A stretch of DNA of 64,000 nt from Dielma fastidiosa (GTDB lineage: Bacteria > Bacillota_I > Bacilli_A > Erysipelotrichales > Erysipelotrichaceae). Numbering within the stretch: the first letter of the stretch is position 1; each line of letters opens with the position of its first letter. Both the position numbers and the translations under genes were made by a program. The stretch covers positions 1 to 64,000 of the forward strand of contig NZ_HE578923.1 of NCBI RefSeq assembly GCF_000313565.1, in the 5' to 3' direction. The notes below the pieces were generated by a model. It worked only from the letters and a program-made list of their open reading frames with translations. It did not search any database and was not told where the DNA came from. Below, in pieces: positions 45,386-56,533 of the stretch.

Positions 45386-46780
45386 ATGGCTAAGATAGAA
45401 CCTTTAAAGCTTGCATCCGATATTATTGAAAGAGTCGGAGGTACAGCTAATATTCAGACGGTTTCACATTGTGTTACCCGCTTACGTTTTGTGTTGAAGA
45501 ACCGAAGTCTTGCAAAGGATGAGGAAATAAAGAAACTGAATGGTGTTTTGGGAGTTGTTTATGGTTCCGGACAATTTCAGGTAATTCTGGGTGAAAATCT
45601 ATTTCCGGTCTTTGATGAGATTGAAAAGCATTATGATATTCAGACGGGGGATGTCGTTGATGAAAATCATACGGAGGATTTGAATTTAAATGCTGAACCA
45701 GTAAAAAAGAATGTAAAGTATTACTTCCTTAAAGCGATTCAATTTATGTCAGCGTCATTAACGCCGTTTATCACTGTTTTATACGGTGCTGGTATGATGC
45801 GTGTTGTATTGTCACTGGCAAGCTATTTCAATCCTGATCTGGCTGCGACAACAACCTATAAGATGTTTGATTTTATTGCTCAGACACCGTTCTACTTTAT
45901 GCCGATTCTGGTAGCTTACGGGGCTTCTAAGGTATTGAAGTCAAACCCGGCATTCTCTATCACATTGGCAGCGGCCCTGCTTTATCCTGGCTTTGTCAGC
46001 TTAACGGCGGCCGGTGAAGCAGTGACGATGCTGGGCATTCCGGTTACTTTGATTGGTTATTCAAGCACTCTGCTGCCGGCGATTTTCTTATCCATCATGG
46101 CTGCATATTTAGAGAAGTTCTTCTATCGAGTAATACCAGGTGTCTTGCGAAGCGTTTTCGCGCCGCTGTGTATTTTCTTAGTGGGTTATCCAATTACGAT
46201 GATCGTATTAGGCCCTGCCGGTAATATCGTGGGCGGCTGGATCGTTAATGTCATTGTTTGGATTGAATCATTAACCGGCGGAATGGCACCTGGTATCATA
46301 GCCGCAGCTCACCCATTCTTAGTTCTGATGGGTGTTAATATGCTGATGGTACCGCCGATGACCGAATTGTTTACCGCTCAGGGATTTGATAATGTATTCC
46401 GTCCGGGCTGGATTCTGCATAACATTGCGGAAGGCGGTTCCTGCTTCGCGGTGATGATGCGTACAAAAGACGGCGATTTAAAATCAACAGCTTTATCGGC
46501 AGGCATCGGCGCTTTAGTTTCAGGCGTTTCTGAACCGGCATTATATGGTATCGGCATTCGATTTAAAACACCTATCATCGGTGTAGCTGTCGGCGGCTTG
46601 GTTGGCGGCGCGGTTGCCGGTCTGATGGGCGCACGGGCCTATTCAATGGGTTATTCAAGTATTTTAGGGGTAGTTATCTTTGAAGATACAATTGCTGCGA
46701 TTCTGGTTGCTGTTGCTGTTGCATTCATTATTTCCTTTGTGGTGACATTCTTATTATTTAAGGATGAATCTAAAGCTTAG
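45386..46780 (+). CDS. PTS beta-glucoside EIIBC component
   Basis: 464 residues. The EIIB domain (1-85) has the phospho-Cys in SHCVTRLRF. The EIIC domain (about 105-460) has about 10 membrane helices with GVSEPALYGI and the MLMVPPMTELF region. Takes up and phosphorylates beta-glucosides such as cellobiose, arbutin or salicin; the exact sugar is not evident. B. subtilis BglP carries EIIA fused at the C-terminus; here EIIA is a separate gene directly downstream. AAAGGAG precedes the ATG. Confidence 0.93.
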   Translation: MAKIEPLKLASDIIERVGGTANIQTVSHCVTRLRFVLKNRSLAKDEEIKKLNGVLGVVYGSGQFQVILGENLFPVFDEIEKHYDIQTGDVVDENHTEDLNLNAEPVKKNVKYYFLKAIQFMSASLTPFITVLYGAGMMRVVLSLASYFNPDLAATTTYKMFDFIAQTPFYFMPILVAYGASKVLKSNPAFSITLAAALLYPGFVSLTAAGEAVTMLGIPVTLIGYSSTLLPAIFLSIMAAYLEKFFYRVIPGVLRSVFAPLCIFLVGYPITMIVLGPAGNIVGGWIVNVIVWIESLTGGMAPGIIAAAHPFLVLMGVNMLMVPPMTELFTAQGFDNVFRPGWILHNIAEGGSCFAVMMRTKDGDLKSTALSAGIGALVSGVSEPALYGIGIRFKTPIIGVAVGGLVGGAVAGLMGARAYSMGYSSILGVVIFEDTIAAILVAVAVAFIISFVVTFLLFKDESKA

Positions 46781-46785
46781 CTTGA

Positions 46786-48755
<1,970 letters not shown>

Positions 48756-48762
48756 GACAGCG

Positions 48763-48796
48763 AAACCGTTTTCAATAATGAAGACGGTTTTTCTTC
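48763..48796 (+). terminator. Rho-independent terminator
   Basis: aaaccgt (48763-48769) pairs with acggttt (48784-48790), followed by T-rich tail. Ends the beta-glucoside operon. Confidence 0.75.
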
Positions 48797-48893
48797 TGGA
48801 TGGATAAAATTCAGGCGCTGCTTTACTTTGCGGTAATAATTTGCAGGAAGTGTTCAAAACAGCGGTTATTCGCATGATTTTACAACTAAATAT

Positions 48894-48922
48894 TTGTGAA
48901 GTAACAAAAAACGTTGTATAAT
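48894..48922 (+). promoter_or_regulatory. ecf operon promoter
   Basis: TTGTGA (48894-48899), a 17-nt spacer and TATAAT (48917-48922), 26 nt before ecfA1. Confidence 0.75.
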
Positions 48923-48947
48923 AAAGTGCAGACTGCGAGGTGTTTTA

Positions 48948-49775
48948 ATGAATAAAATTACAGTTAGAGACTGCACATTTTCTTATGATAAAGAACACAA
49001 TGCAATAGACGGCATTTCTTTTGATATTGAAGCGGGATCTTATACAACCATCATTGGTCATAACGGCAGCGGTAAGTCAACGATTGCCAAGCTGCTGATT
49101 GATCTGCTGGTTAAGGACAGCGGTTCAATTCAAGTTGATGGACTTGAACTGAATGATGAAAATGTATATGCGATCCGCAGTAAAATAGGTATTGTATTTC
49201 AAAATCCGGACAATCAGTTCATTGGCGCAACGGTTGCTGATGATATTGCGTTCGGCCTGGAGAATCACTGCGTAGAGAGCTCAAAGATGCAGGGCATCAT
49301 TGAGAATTTTGCGGCTAAAGTAAATATGCTGGATTACTTAAACAGTGAGCCGACACGGCTTTCCGGCGGTCAGAAACAGCGGGTGGCGATTGCCGGTGTA
49401 TTGGCGATGAATCCAGAGATTATTATTTTTGATGAGGCAACCAGTATGCTTGATCCGCAGGGTAAGGCAGAAATCAACGCGCTGATTCATGAGATTCATG
49501 AACAGAATCACCTAACGGTTTTATCGATAACGCATGATATTGAAGAGGTAGCCGGCAGTGATCATGTGCTGGTATTTGATCAAGGTCACAAGATTATGGA
49601 TGGCAAACCGGCAGATATTTTAAAACGGAAAAAGGAATTGATTGATTTAAAGCTTGATATCCCTTATGCGCTGAAATTTGTTCATGCATTACAGGATGAG
49701 GGCGTAGATATTGATGAGGTAATTACGATGGAAAGGCTGGTGGATGAATTATGTCAATTGAAATCCGCAAGCTAA
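48948..49775 (+). CDS. ecfA1: ECF transporter ATPase EcfA1
   Basis: 275 residues. Walker A GHNGSGKST, Q-loop FQNPDNQF, signature LSGGQKQR, Walker B IIIFDEAT. Energises vitamin uptake together with EcfA2 and EcfT; ThiT at 21.0 kb is one likely client. GAGGTG precedes the ATG. Overlaps ecfA2 by 25 nt. Confidence 0.96.
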   Translation: MNKITVRDCTFSYDKEHNAIDGISFDIEAGSYTTIIGHNGSGKSTIAKLLIDLLVKDSGSIQVDGLELNDENVYAIRSKIGIVFQNPDNQFIGATVADDIAFGLENHCVESSKMQGIIENFAAKVNMLDYLNSEPTRLSGGQKQRVAIAGVLAMNPEIIIFDEATSMLDPQGKAEINALIHEIHEQNHLTVLSITHDIEEVAGSDHVLVFDQGHKIMDGKPADILKRKKELIDLKLDIPYALKFVHALQDEGVDIDEVITMERLVDELCQLKSAS

Positions 49776-50605
49776 GTCATATTTATAATGAGGGTACAAC
49801 TTTCGCGTCCGTAGCCTTAGATGCTATTGATTTAACGATACAGGAATATTGTATGACGGCGATTATCGGTGAAACCGGCAGCGGCAAGAGTACGCTGGTT
49901 CAGCATTTGAATGCTTTATTGCTGCCAAGCAAGGGTGAGATTCAGATCAATGATCGAATCATAAAGGCTGATGAGAAGCCAAAGCAGTTAAAGGCGCTGC
50001 GTAAAAAGGTAGGTTTGGTCTTTCAGTTTCCTGAATATCAGCTGTTTGAGGAAACGATTTTAAAAGATGTCAGCTTTGGTCCTAAGAATTTTGGGGCCAG
50101 TGAAGAAGAGGCTGAACAGCGCGCCAAAGAGGTGCTGAAGGTTGTCGGTCTTGATGAAAGCTATTATGAAAAGAGTCCTTTTGAATGCTCCGGCGGTGAG
50201 AAGCGGCGGGTGGCGATTGCCGGTATTTTGGCGATGGACCCAGAGATATTAGTGCTTGATGAACCAACGGCGGGCCTTGATCCTAAGGGCGCTCGAGATA
50301 TGATGCAGCTGTTTGTTGATATTCAGAAAAATTATCATAAGACAATTTTGCTGGTAACGCATGATATGGAACACGTATTGTCCTATTGTCAGCATGTGGT
50401 TGTGCTATCACATGGTAAAATCAAGCGTGATTGTGATGTGAAGACATTCTTCAGTAATGTTGATGATTTAAAAGAGATGAAAATTAATCCGCCGGCGGTA
50501 ATCCGTCTGCGCGAGGCTTTGCTGGCAAAAGGATTTAAGCTTGATCCTTCATTGCTGGATATGGAAGAGCTTGCCAAACAGGTGGCAAAAGAGGTGAAAC
50601 GATGA
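49751..50605 (+). CDS. ecfA2: ECF transporter ATPase EcfA2
   Basis: 284 residues. Walker A GETGSGKST, Q-loop FQFPEYQLF, signature CSGGEKRR, Walker B ILVLDEPT. Second, non-equivalent ATPase of the group II ECF module. Start lies inside ecfA1 and the end overlaps ecfT by 4 nt, so the three are tightly coupled. Confidence 0.96.
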   Translation: MSIEIRKLSHIYNEGTTFASVALDAIDLTIQEYCMTAIIGETGSGKSTLVQHLNALLLPSKGEIQINDRIIKADEKPKQLKALRKKVGLVFQFPEYQLFEETILKDVSFGPKNFGASEEEAEQRAKEVLKVVGLDESYYEKSPFECSGGEKRRVAIAGILAMDPEILVLDEPTAGLDPKGARDMMQLFVDIQKNYHKTILLVTHDMEHVLSYCQHVVVLSHGKIKRDCDVKTFFSNVDDLKEMKINPPAVIRLREALLAKGFKLDPSLLDMEELAKQVAKEVKR

Positions 50606-51399
50606 AAAATTTTGCCTTGGGACGTTATCTGCCCATTGATTCTGTTATGCATCGTTTTGATCCGCGGGCAAAAATTGCCGCTATGCTGATATTGATGATT
50701 GCTATCTTTATTCCGGCGGGTTTTATCGGTTATGGATTAATTGGCGTTGTTGTATTGCTGGGCATCTATCTGGCAAAGATGAAATTAAACTTTATCTGGA
50801 ATGCCATGAAGCCGATGTTTTTTATGCTTGGTTTCCTGCTGATTATTAATATGCTGGTCGTTAAGACAGGAACGCCGCTAATTACCGTATTTGGGTTTAC
50901 GGTTTATTCTGACGCTCTGTCACAGACGTTCTATATTGTGGTGCGTTTGGTGCTGATGATTACTATTACCACCACGTTGACCGCAACGACTAAGCCGCTT
51001 GATCTGACGATGGGGTTGGAGGATTTAATGTCACCTTTAAAGAGGTTTCATGTACCGGCTCATGAGATTGCGATGATGATTTCAATCGCGCTGCGTTTTA
51101 TACCGACGTTGATTGAGGAAACTCAGCGAATCATCAAGGCACAGGCAAGCCGCGGTGTGGATCTTGACGAAGGAAAGCTGAAAGAGAAGATTATGGCGAT
51201 TCTATCCCTGATTGTGCCATTATTTGTTTCTTCCTTCCAGCGCGCGGAGGAATTGGCGAATGCGATGGAGGCCAGAGGGTATGTGCCGGATCATCAGCGT
51301 ACGCGTTATAAGCAGCTTGTGATGCAGCGAAAGGATACGATGCTGATTGTCTTTGCTTGCTTTGTCTGCGCGGGCATGATTGCCTTGGCGGTGTTATGA
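50602..51399 (+). CDS. ecfT: ECF transporter transmembrane protein EcfT
   Basis: 265 residues with about five membrane helices and the Ala-Arg coupling motifs QASRGVD and AMEARGY that contact the ATPases. GRYLPIDSVMHRFDPRAK is the typical N-terminus. Serves several S-components. The stop codon overlaps truA. Confidence 0.95.
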   Translation: MKNFALGRYLPIDSVMHRFDPRAKIAAMLILMIAIFIPAGFIGYGLIGVVVLLGIYLAKMKLNFIWNAMKPMFFMLGFLLIINMLVVKTGTPLITVFGFTVYSDALSQTFYIVVRLVLMITITTTLTATTKPLDLTMGLEDLMSPLKRFHVPAHEIAMMISIALRFIPTLIEETQRIIKAQASRGVDLDEGKLKEKIMAILSLIVPLFVSSFQRAEELANAMEARGYVPDHQRTRYKQLVMQRKDTMLIVFACFVCAGMIALAVL

Positions 51400-52136
51400 T
51401 TGTAAAGTGTATTGTGGCCTATGATGGATCGATGTATTGCGGATGGCAGGTACAGCCTGGTTCACCCTCAATCCAGGAAACGATTGAAAAGGCTTTAAAG
51501 AAGATGCATAAAAGAGAGGTCAGCATTGTCGGCAGCGGCCGCACGGATACTGGTGTACATGCTTTAGGACAAGTATTTCATTTTGAAACTGAATTGAAGC
51601 TGACGCCCTTCCATTGGTGCGCGGCGATTAACCGTCTGCTGCCTAAATCGATTCGCATACAGGACGCGCAGGTTATGCCTGATGATTTCCATGCTCGGTT
51701 TGATGTTGTCAGCAAGCGGTATGATTATTATGTGACCAGAGATGCGGACAACCCCTTTATTCAGAATTATATGGGTAAAGAAAGACGGGAGTTGGATCTT
51801 GAAGCGATGCGGGAGTGCGCGTCAATCTTTGTCGGCACCCATGATTTTACTTCCTTTACGAGTAATAAAATTCATGCTGAGAAAAGCCGAGTGAGAACGA
51901 TTACTCGGGTTGAGGCAGAAGCATATGAATCAGGCGTGCGGATGATTTTTGAAGGTGATGGCTTTTTGCGCTATCAGGTGCGGATGATGGCACAGACACT
52001 GATTGAAGCCGGTTTGCATCATGAGGATAAAGATAGCATTTTAAAAATGCTGGAAGCTAAGGATAAGCATGCGTGTCATTATAAGGCAGAGGCGTGCGGG
52101 TTATATTTAGTAAAGGTTAATTACGAGGAGGAATGA
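51396..52136 (+). CDS. truA: tRNA pseudouridine(38-40) synthase TruA
   Basis: 246 residues from ATG 51396, which overlaps the ecfT stop (ATGA). The catalytic Asp is in GRTDTGVHALGQ, and YDGSMYCGWQVQPG is the N-terminal signature. Modifies the anticodon arm of many tRNAs. The in-frame extension to 51357 would read through ecfT and is rejected. Confidence 0.95.
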   Translation: MIVKCIVAYDGSMYCGWQVQPGSPSIQETIEKALKKMHKREVSIVGSGRTDTGVHALGQVFHFETELKLTPFHWCAAINRLLPKSIRIQDAQVMPDDFHARFDVVSKRYDYYVTRDADNPFIQNYMGKERRELDLEAMRECASIFVGTHDFTSFTSNKIHAEKSRVRTITRVEAEAYESGVRMIFEGDGFLRYQVRMMAQTLIEAGLHHEDKDSILKMLEAKDKHACHYKAEACGLYLVKVNYEEE

Positions 52137-52138
52137 AG

Positions 52139-52924
52139 ATGAAGGCGAATTATCATACGCATACAACACGCTGTCAGCATGCGAAGGGCAGCGATGAGGA
52201 TTATGTTTTAAGTGCAATTAAAGCCGGTTATGATGAATTAGGCTTTTCAGATCATGCTCCATGGAAATATAACAGTGATTTCCATCCGACAATGCGGATG
52301 GAGCTGAGTCAGTTTGATGATTATAAGCGAAGCATTTTATCCCTGAAGGAAAAGTATAAAGATCAGATCAGTATTAAGCTGGGACTTGAGGTTGAATATT
52401 ACGAGCAGTATATGCCGTGGATGAAGCAGTTTATCAAGGAACAGGAGCTGGATTATATTATTTTCGGCAATCATTTCTATGAGACGGATGAAAATCGTTT
52501 TTATTACGGCAGTCATATTATTGATAATCAGACGATGGAGCTTTATCTGAATGATGCGATTAAAGGCATGGAAAGCGGGCTGTATGCTTATTTCGCGCAC
52601 CCTGACCTGTTTATGCGTTCACTGCGTCAATGGGATGCGCTGTGCGATTACGCGGCTCATGTGATCTGTGATAAAGCAAAGGAATTGGATATGATTTTAG
52701 AATATAATATTGCCGGTAAAATGGTTTCTGAACAATTGGGCAGAGAGCAGTATCCACATCATCGTTTCTGGGAGATCGCAGCGGATACCGGCTGTAAGGC
52801 AATCGTTGGTATGGATGCTCATGATAATCTGAATCTGGAGAAGAATGAATATTATGACAATGCCAGAGCTTATTTGAAAAAATTAGGCCTCGAGGTAGTC
52901 GATACGATTCAATTTCTGCGTTAA
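52139..52924 (+). CDS. PHP-domain phosphatase, HisJ (histidinol-phosphatase)-like
   Basis: 261 residues. Metal ligands of the PHP fold are visible: NYHTHTTRCQH (two His), GFSDHAPW, GLEVEYYEQY, then FAHPDLF and a closing GMDAHDN. Relatives hydrolyse histidinol phosphate, but without other his genes the substrate is uncertain. ATG 52139 lies 7 nt after GAGGAGG; ATG 52133 is too close. Fourth or fifth gene of the ecf-truA operon. Confidence 0.82.
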   Translation: MKANYHTHTTRCQHAKGSDEDYVLSAIKAGYDELGFSDHAPWKYNSDFHPTMRMELSQFDDYKRSILSLKEKYKDQISIKLGLEVEYYEQYMPWMKQFIKEQELDYIIFGNHFYETDENRFYYGSHIIDNQTMELYLNDAIKGMESGLYAYFAHPDLFMRSLRQWDALCDYAAHVICDKAKELDMILEYNIAGKMVSEQLGREQYPHHRFWEIAADTGCKAIVGMDAHDNLNLEKNEYYDNARAYLKKLGLEVVDTIQFLR

Positions 52925-52950
52925 TTGTGTAAAATAAATACATAATTATC

Positions 52951-52979
52951 TTGACTTTAAGGGGTTTAGCATTTATAAT
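52951..52979 (+). promoter_or_regulatory. rplM-rpsI promoter
   Basis: TTGACT (52951-52956), a 17-nt spacer and TATAAT (52974-52979). Confidence 0.88.
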
Positions 52980-52983
52980 ATTA

Positions 52984-53025
52984 AAAGGCACGTTTATGCC
53001 TTTGTAGCCCCGGAAACTACTTAGG
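52984..53025 (+). promoter_or_regulatory. L13-type ribosomal leader
   Basis: Two hairpins occur, aaaggca/tgccttt (52984-53003) and gtag/ctac (53004-53020) around ccccggaaa, just before the ribosome site of rplM. Leaders of this kind (L13 leader) control rplM-rpsI in Bacillota, probably by L13 binding. Match is by position and overall shape. Confidence 0.6.
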
Positions 53026-53040
53026 AAAGGAAGCAACAAT

Positions 53041-53478
53041 ATGCGCCAAACAACATTTACAAAACCTGCAGAAGTAACACGTCAGTGGTACGTAGTCGAT
53101 GGAGCAGGAAAGAATTTAGGACGTTTAGCTACTGAAGTAGCTGCTGTGTTACATGGTAAACACAAACCGTCATTTACACCAAACGTTGACTGCGGTGACT
53201 ATGTTATCGTAATCAATGCTGATCAGATCGTTTTAAGTGGAAACAAAATGGAAGACAAAATGTACTATAACCACTCTCAATGGAGAGGCGGCTTACGTAC
53301 ACGCAGCGCTCGCGTTATGAAGGATCAGTATACAATTGAATGGGTTGAAAGAGCTATTCATGGTATGCTTCCACACACTCGTTTAGGTGATGTACAACGC
53401 GGACATTTATTTGTCTATAAAGGTGCAGAACACCCACATGCAGCACAAAAACCAGTTGTGCTGGAGATTAAAGGCTAG
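53041..53478 (+). CDS. rplM: 50S ribosomal protein L13
   Basis: 145 residues; WYVVDGAGKNLGRLATEVA and HGMLPHTRLGDVQRG are family hallmarks. GGAAAGGAAG lies upstream. Early-assembly 50S protein; first gene of the rplM-rpsI pair. Confidence 0.98.
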   Translation: MRQTTFTKPAEVTRQWYVVDGAGKNLGRLATEVAAVLHGKHKPSFTPNVDCGDYVIVINADQIVLSGNKMEDKMYYNHSQWRGGLRTRSARVMKDQYTIEWVERAIHGMLPHTRLGDVQRGHLFVYKGAEHPHAAQKPVVLEIKG

Positions 53479-53489
53479 GAGGATAGGAT

Positions 53490-53891
53490 ATGGCTAAGAA
53501 AAATAACGTAACTTACATCGGTACAGGACGTCGTAAAACTTCTGTTGCTCGTGTCTTCATGACTCCAGGAAAAGGTAACATTTCTGTTAATGGTAAAACA
53601 TTAGAAGAATACCTTCCATTAGAAACTTTACGTATGGTTGTTCGTTCACCGTTAGAATTGACTGAAACTTTAGGACAATTTGATGTATTAATCAATGTTC
53701 AGGGTGGTGGTTACACTGGACAGGCTGGCGCTATGCGTCACGGAATCACAAGAGCTTTAATGGAAGCTAGTGCTGATTATCGTCCAGCTTTAAAAGCTGC
53801 TGGCTTTGTTACTCGTGATCCACGTGCTAAAGAACGTAAGAAATACGGACTTAAAGCAGCTCGTAGAGCACCTCAGTTCTCAAAACGTTAA
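53490..53891 (+). CDS. rpsI: 30S ribosomal protein S9
   Basis: 133 residues; [15 protein letters not shown] and the invariant end [11 protein letters not shown], whose C-terminal Arg contacts P-site tRNA. The 3' end of this gene recurs as partial copies downstream (near 54.9 and 56.6 kb). Confidence 0.98.
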   Translation: MAKKNNVTYIGTGRRKTSVARVFMTPGKGNISVNGKTLEEYLPLETLRMVVRSPLELTETLGQFDVLINVQGGGYTGQAGAMRHGITRALMEASADYRPALKAAGFVTRDPRAKERKKYGLKAARRAPQFSKR

Positions 53892-53892
53892 T
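53874..53892 (+). repeat. rpsI 3'-end core repeat (possible att site), copy 1
   Basis: cagttctcaaaacgttaat at the end of rpsI recurs with a one-base indel at 56603-56620; its last 12 bases recur at 54882-54893. Position at a conserved gene end is typical for tyrosine-recombinase attachment sites. Confidence 0.5.
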
Positions 53893-53915
53893 TATTTATC
53901 GTCAAGGGACAATCA

Positions 53916-53944
53916 AGATCATCCGTTATGGATGGTCTTTTTAT
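53916..53944 (+). terminator. Rho-independent terminator after rpsI
   Basis: agatcatcc (53916-53924) pairs with ggatggtct (53930-53938), followed by T-rich sequence. Confidence 0.8.
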
Positions 53945-54153
53945 TTTGTGTTGACATTTTTTATGAAATAACCTCCATTCTTTTTACTTACTTTGAATTC
54001 ACAAAAATTACGAAGTTTTTTTAAAAAAGAATTTTTAATTGAATTTATTGTTAAATCAGGAATTTCTTGGTGTAGTATATTAAATATTTCATTACTATTA
54101 GAACCAGGATTATTCTTAATGAATATCAATATATCAAGTTCTTTTTGAGATAT
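53941..54153 (-). pseudogene. Winged-helix C-terminal fragment
   Basis: An open frame reading SQKELDILIFIKNNPGSNSN and ending NGGYFIKNVNTK looks like the winged-helix tail found at the end of AlbA-type ATP-binding or RecG-like proteins. There is no start codon with a ribosome site, and the frame lies directly after the RhuM remnant in another phase. It is probably a remnant joined by deletion. Confidence 0.45.
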
Positions 54154-54609
54154 TGACTTACTCGATCAATTGTTTCCATTAATCTTGTCATTCCTTTCGC
54201 AGGTACTTCGATAACACGATTTAAGGCTTTTAAACGTTTTTCATTAATTGCATAACCTTTAATCATATAATCCTTTAAAATACTTGTAGCCCATTTTCTA
54301 AATACGATTCCATTTGGGGGATTTAACACGATAACCAACTGCAAGAATCATATCTAGATTATATAGTTTTTTTGTATAGTTTTGAATTCCTAAATTACCC
54401 ATATGTGCGGTTTCCGCACATATGCTAGTTTTATCCAATTCACCATCTTTATATATATTACTGATGTGTCTAGAAATACGTGTCCTATCAACATGAAACA
54501 ACTCTGACATTTGTTGTTGTGACAGCCAAACATTTTCTCTATTCTCACTAACTGATACTTCTAATTCTAATTCTCCATTGTTAAAAATCACTACATCATT
54601 TTTCATCAT
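54126..54609 (-). pseudogene. RhuM family gene, frameshifted and truncated
   Basis: The first frame (from ATG 54609, after AAGGAAGGAG) gives VWLSQQQMSELFHVDRTRIS and YNLDMILAVGYRVKSP, the N-terminal half of RhuM-family proteins. It then ends early. Removing one base from the G5 tract at 54316-54320 (C5 on the coding strand) joins it to NGIVFRKWATSILKDYMIKG in the second frame. The C-terminal domain is then lost. RhuM proteins occur in genomic islands, often beside restriction systems; function here is destroyed. Confidence 0.75.
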
Positions 54610-54627
54610 AATGCTCCTTCCTTTCAT

Positions 54628-55181
54628 ATATGAGAAAAAGTAATTATTAAATTAAATGTATTCTAACATTTATCGTAATAATATAAAAGGTTATTAATTA
54701 TATACAGCTATAATAATAAATCTCCTAAAATCACAAAATTTCATATAAGGTTTCAAATCGAGAGAATATGAAATTTGGTAAAGTCGCAACAAAGCAGTAA
54801 TAAAGCTGCAAACAGATTTTTATTTTTAAAAAAGCCGATAAATAAGCCATAAAATATGACCTCATATTCTCATTCAATTAACAAAACGTTAATCGTTTTA
54901 ATGAGAAGATTAGAGAAGTATTTGGACTTTGTGAGAAGTTTGGATACTTTTTTTGTTATATAGGAAATTTCATTTTCAAGCATCAAAGGCTTGATATCTC
55001 ATTATGAAAAGGTATCTAAAAAATGATAAAAACAGATAAAATCATCGTGTGAATATGGTATACTATGAGTAACAAAAAACAATCTATTTAATCATTAAAT
55101 TCAACCTAAGCATCATCTAGTTTCCTTTGCATCAATCGAATCTCAGTGGATGCTTTTTTGTTCAAGGGGAGGGGAATATCA
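54628..55181. other. AT-rich intergenic region with repeat copy A
   Basis: No gene is seen. It contains repeat copy A (54882-54956), a TATACT at 55059-55064, and a hairpin aagcatc ... gatgcttttttg (about 55107-55158) that resembles an attenuator before the TnpB-related remnant. Confidence 0.5.
54882..54956 (+). repeat. 75-bp direct repeat copy A (rpsI-end plus terminator-like tail)
   Basis: Starts caaaacgttaat, as at the end of rpsI, and runs on through tttaatgagaagatta to a T7 tract. It matches copy B at 56610-56686 with about five mismatches in the first 60 bases. The tail has weak terminator character. Confidence 0.75.
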
Positions 55182-55493
55182 ATGAAGTGTCCATCGTATT
55201 CAAATCGCTTCTATTATAAAGAGTTATCAGAAGAGGATGCGAATTGTATTAAGAAGGATTTGATCCTGTATAACTCAATGCTTTATATGGCTTATAAGAA
55301 ACTCTATTTAACTTGTTTTCATGGTGTCAAGGATGCAGCCTCTTTACAAAAACAGTTAAAAGCAAGATATGACAAGAATGATTTCTTTCCTTTATCTGCA
55401 ATCCATGAAGCCAGAGCCCTGCTTAAAAGTAAGTTTGAAACTAATCAGCGATTGAAGAAAGAATGTACAATACGGATCGAAATAAGGGTATAA
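55182..55493 (+). pseudogene. TnpB-related protein, N-terminal remnant
   Basis: 103 residues from ATG 55182 after GGGGAGGGG. YNSMLYMAYKKLYLTCF and KNDFFPLSAIHEARALLKSK resemble the N-terminus of IS605-type TnpB-related proteins of gut Bacillota. The frame ends after ETNQRLKK, far short of the nuclease domain (usually 350-500 residues). No terminal hairpins or TnpA partner are seen. Most likely a dead fragment of a mobile element. Confidence 0.6.
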
Positions 55494-55527
55494 TAAGGAT
55501 AACTAATATTGAAAGGGGGATTTGTTT

Positions 55528-56533
55528 GTGGAAAATAATTTGTTAGAAAATGAGGCATTGGTAAATGAAATCACTAGTATTATCACAAATGCTAGAAATA
55601 ATGTTATTAAAAATATTAATAATGAATTAATTAATGCATATTGGAATATAGGGCGTATCATAGTTGAGGATGAGTTAAAATCCGAGCGTGGCGAATATGG
55701 AAAAAAACAATTAATTACACTATCAAAGACTCTTACAAATAGATTTGGGAAAGGATTTTCTCGAGCAAATCTTCAAAATATGAGGTTGCTTTATTTGAAA
55801 TATCCAAATTGCCAGACACTGTCTAGCAAATTGAGTTGGTCACATTATTGTGAATTATTATATATATCAGAAGATGACAAACGCAGTTTCTATGAAAAAG
55901 AAGCAATTAATGCAAATTGGTCAGTAAGAGAGCACTTCATTATTTGAAAGATTGTTATTATCAAATGGTGAGGCTAATAAAAAGAAGGTTCTTGAATTAG
56001 CCTTAAAAGGAAATGAAATTTCAAAACCAAAAGATATAGTAAAAGATCCTTATGTTTTTGAATTTCTTGGACTACCAGAAAATAAACCAATGATGGAGTC
56101 TGATTTGGAAGAAGCTCTTGTCAGACAAATTGAAAAGTTTCTTTTAGAATTAGGAAAAGGATTTATGTTTGTGGGAACTCAGCAAAGGGTAACATTTGGA
56201 AATACTCATTATTATGTTGATATGGTTTTCTATAATAAGATTTTAAGATCTTATATATTAATTGAATTAAAGACAATTAAATTGATGCCTGAAGCAGTTG
56301 GGCAACTTAATATGTATTTGAATTATTATGCAGCAGAAATTAATGATGAAAACGATAATCCGCCGATAGGTTTAATTTTATGTACTGATAAAGGAAATGT
56401 TGATATGCAGTATGCATTAGGAGGTTTAAGTAATAATATTTTTGCTTCAAAATATGTCACATATATGCCTGACAAAGAACAATTAATTGCTCAGGTTGAA
56501 GCTGTATTGTCGTCTAATGATAAAACAGAATAA
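55528..56533 (+). pseudogene. DUF1016 (YhcG-type) PD-(D/E)XK nuclease, broken by a small deletion
   Basis: The N-terminal DUF1016_N half (NINNELINAYWNIGRIIVE and SHYCELLYISEDDKRSFYEKEA) stops at about 55947. The C-terminal nuclease half (ESDLEEALVRQIEKFLLELG, HYYVDMVFYN, LIELKT) continues in another frame to 56533. The join SVRE ... SLFERLLL is missing about six residues of the family sequence, so a deletion near 55935 caused the frameshift. GTG 55528 lies 8 nt after AAAGGGGG. PDDEXK residues (Asp in YVDMVFYN, Glu and Lys in IELKT) are intact, so loss is recent. Confidence 0.8.

Noticed and set aside
55107-55493. Complete IS605-type element
   Set aside because: Only an N-terminal TnpB-related fragment is present, without TnpA, nuclease domain or end hairpins.
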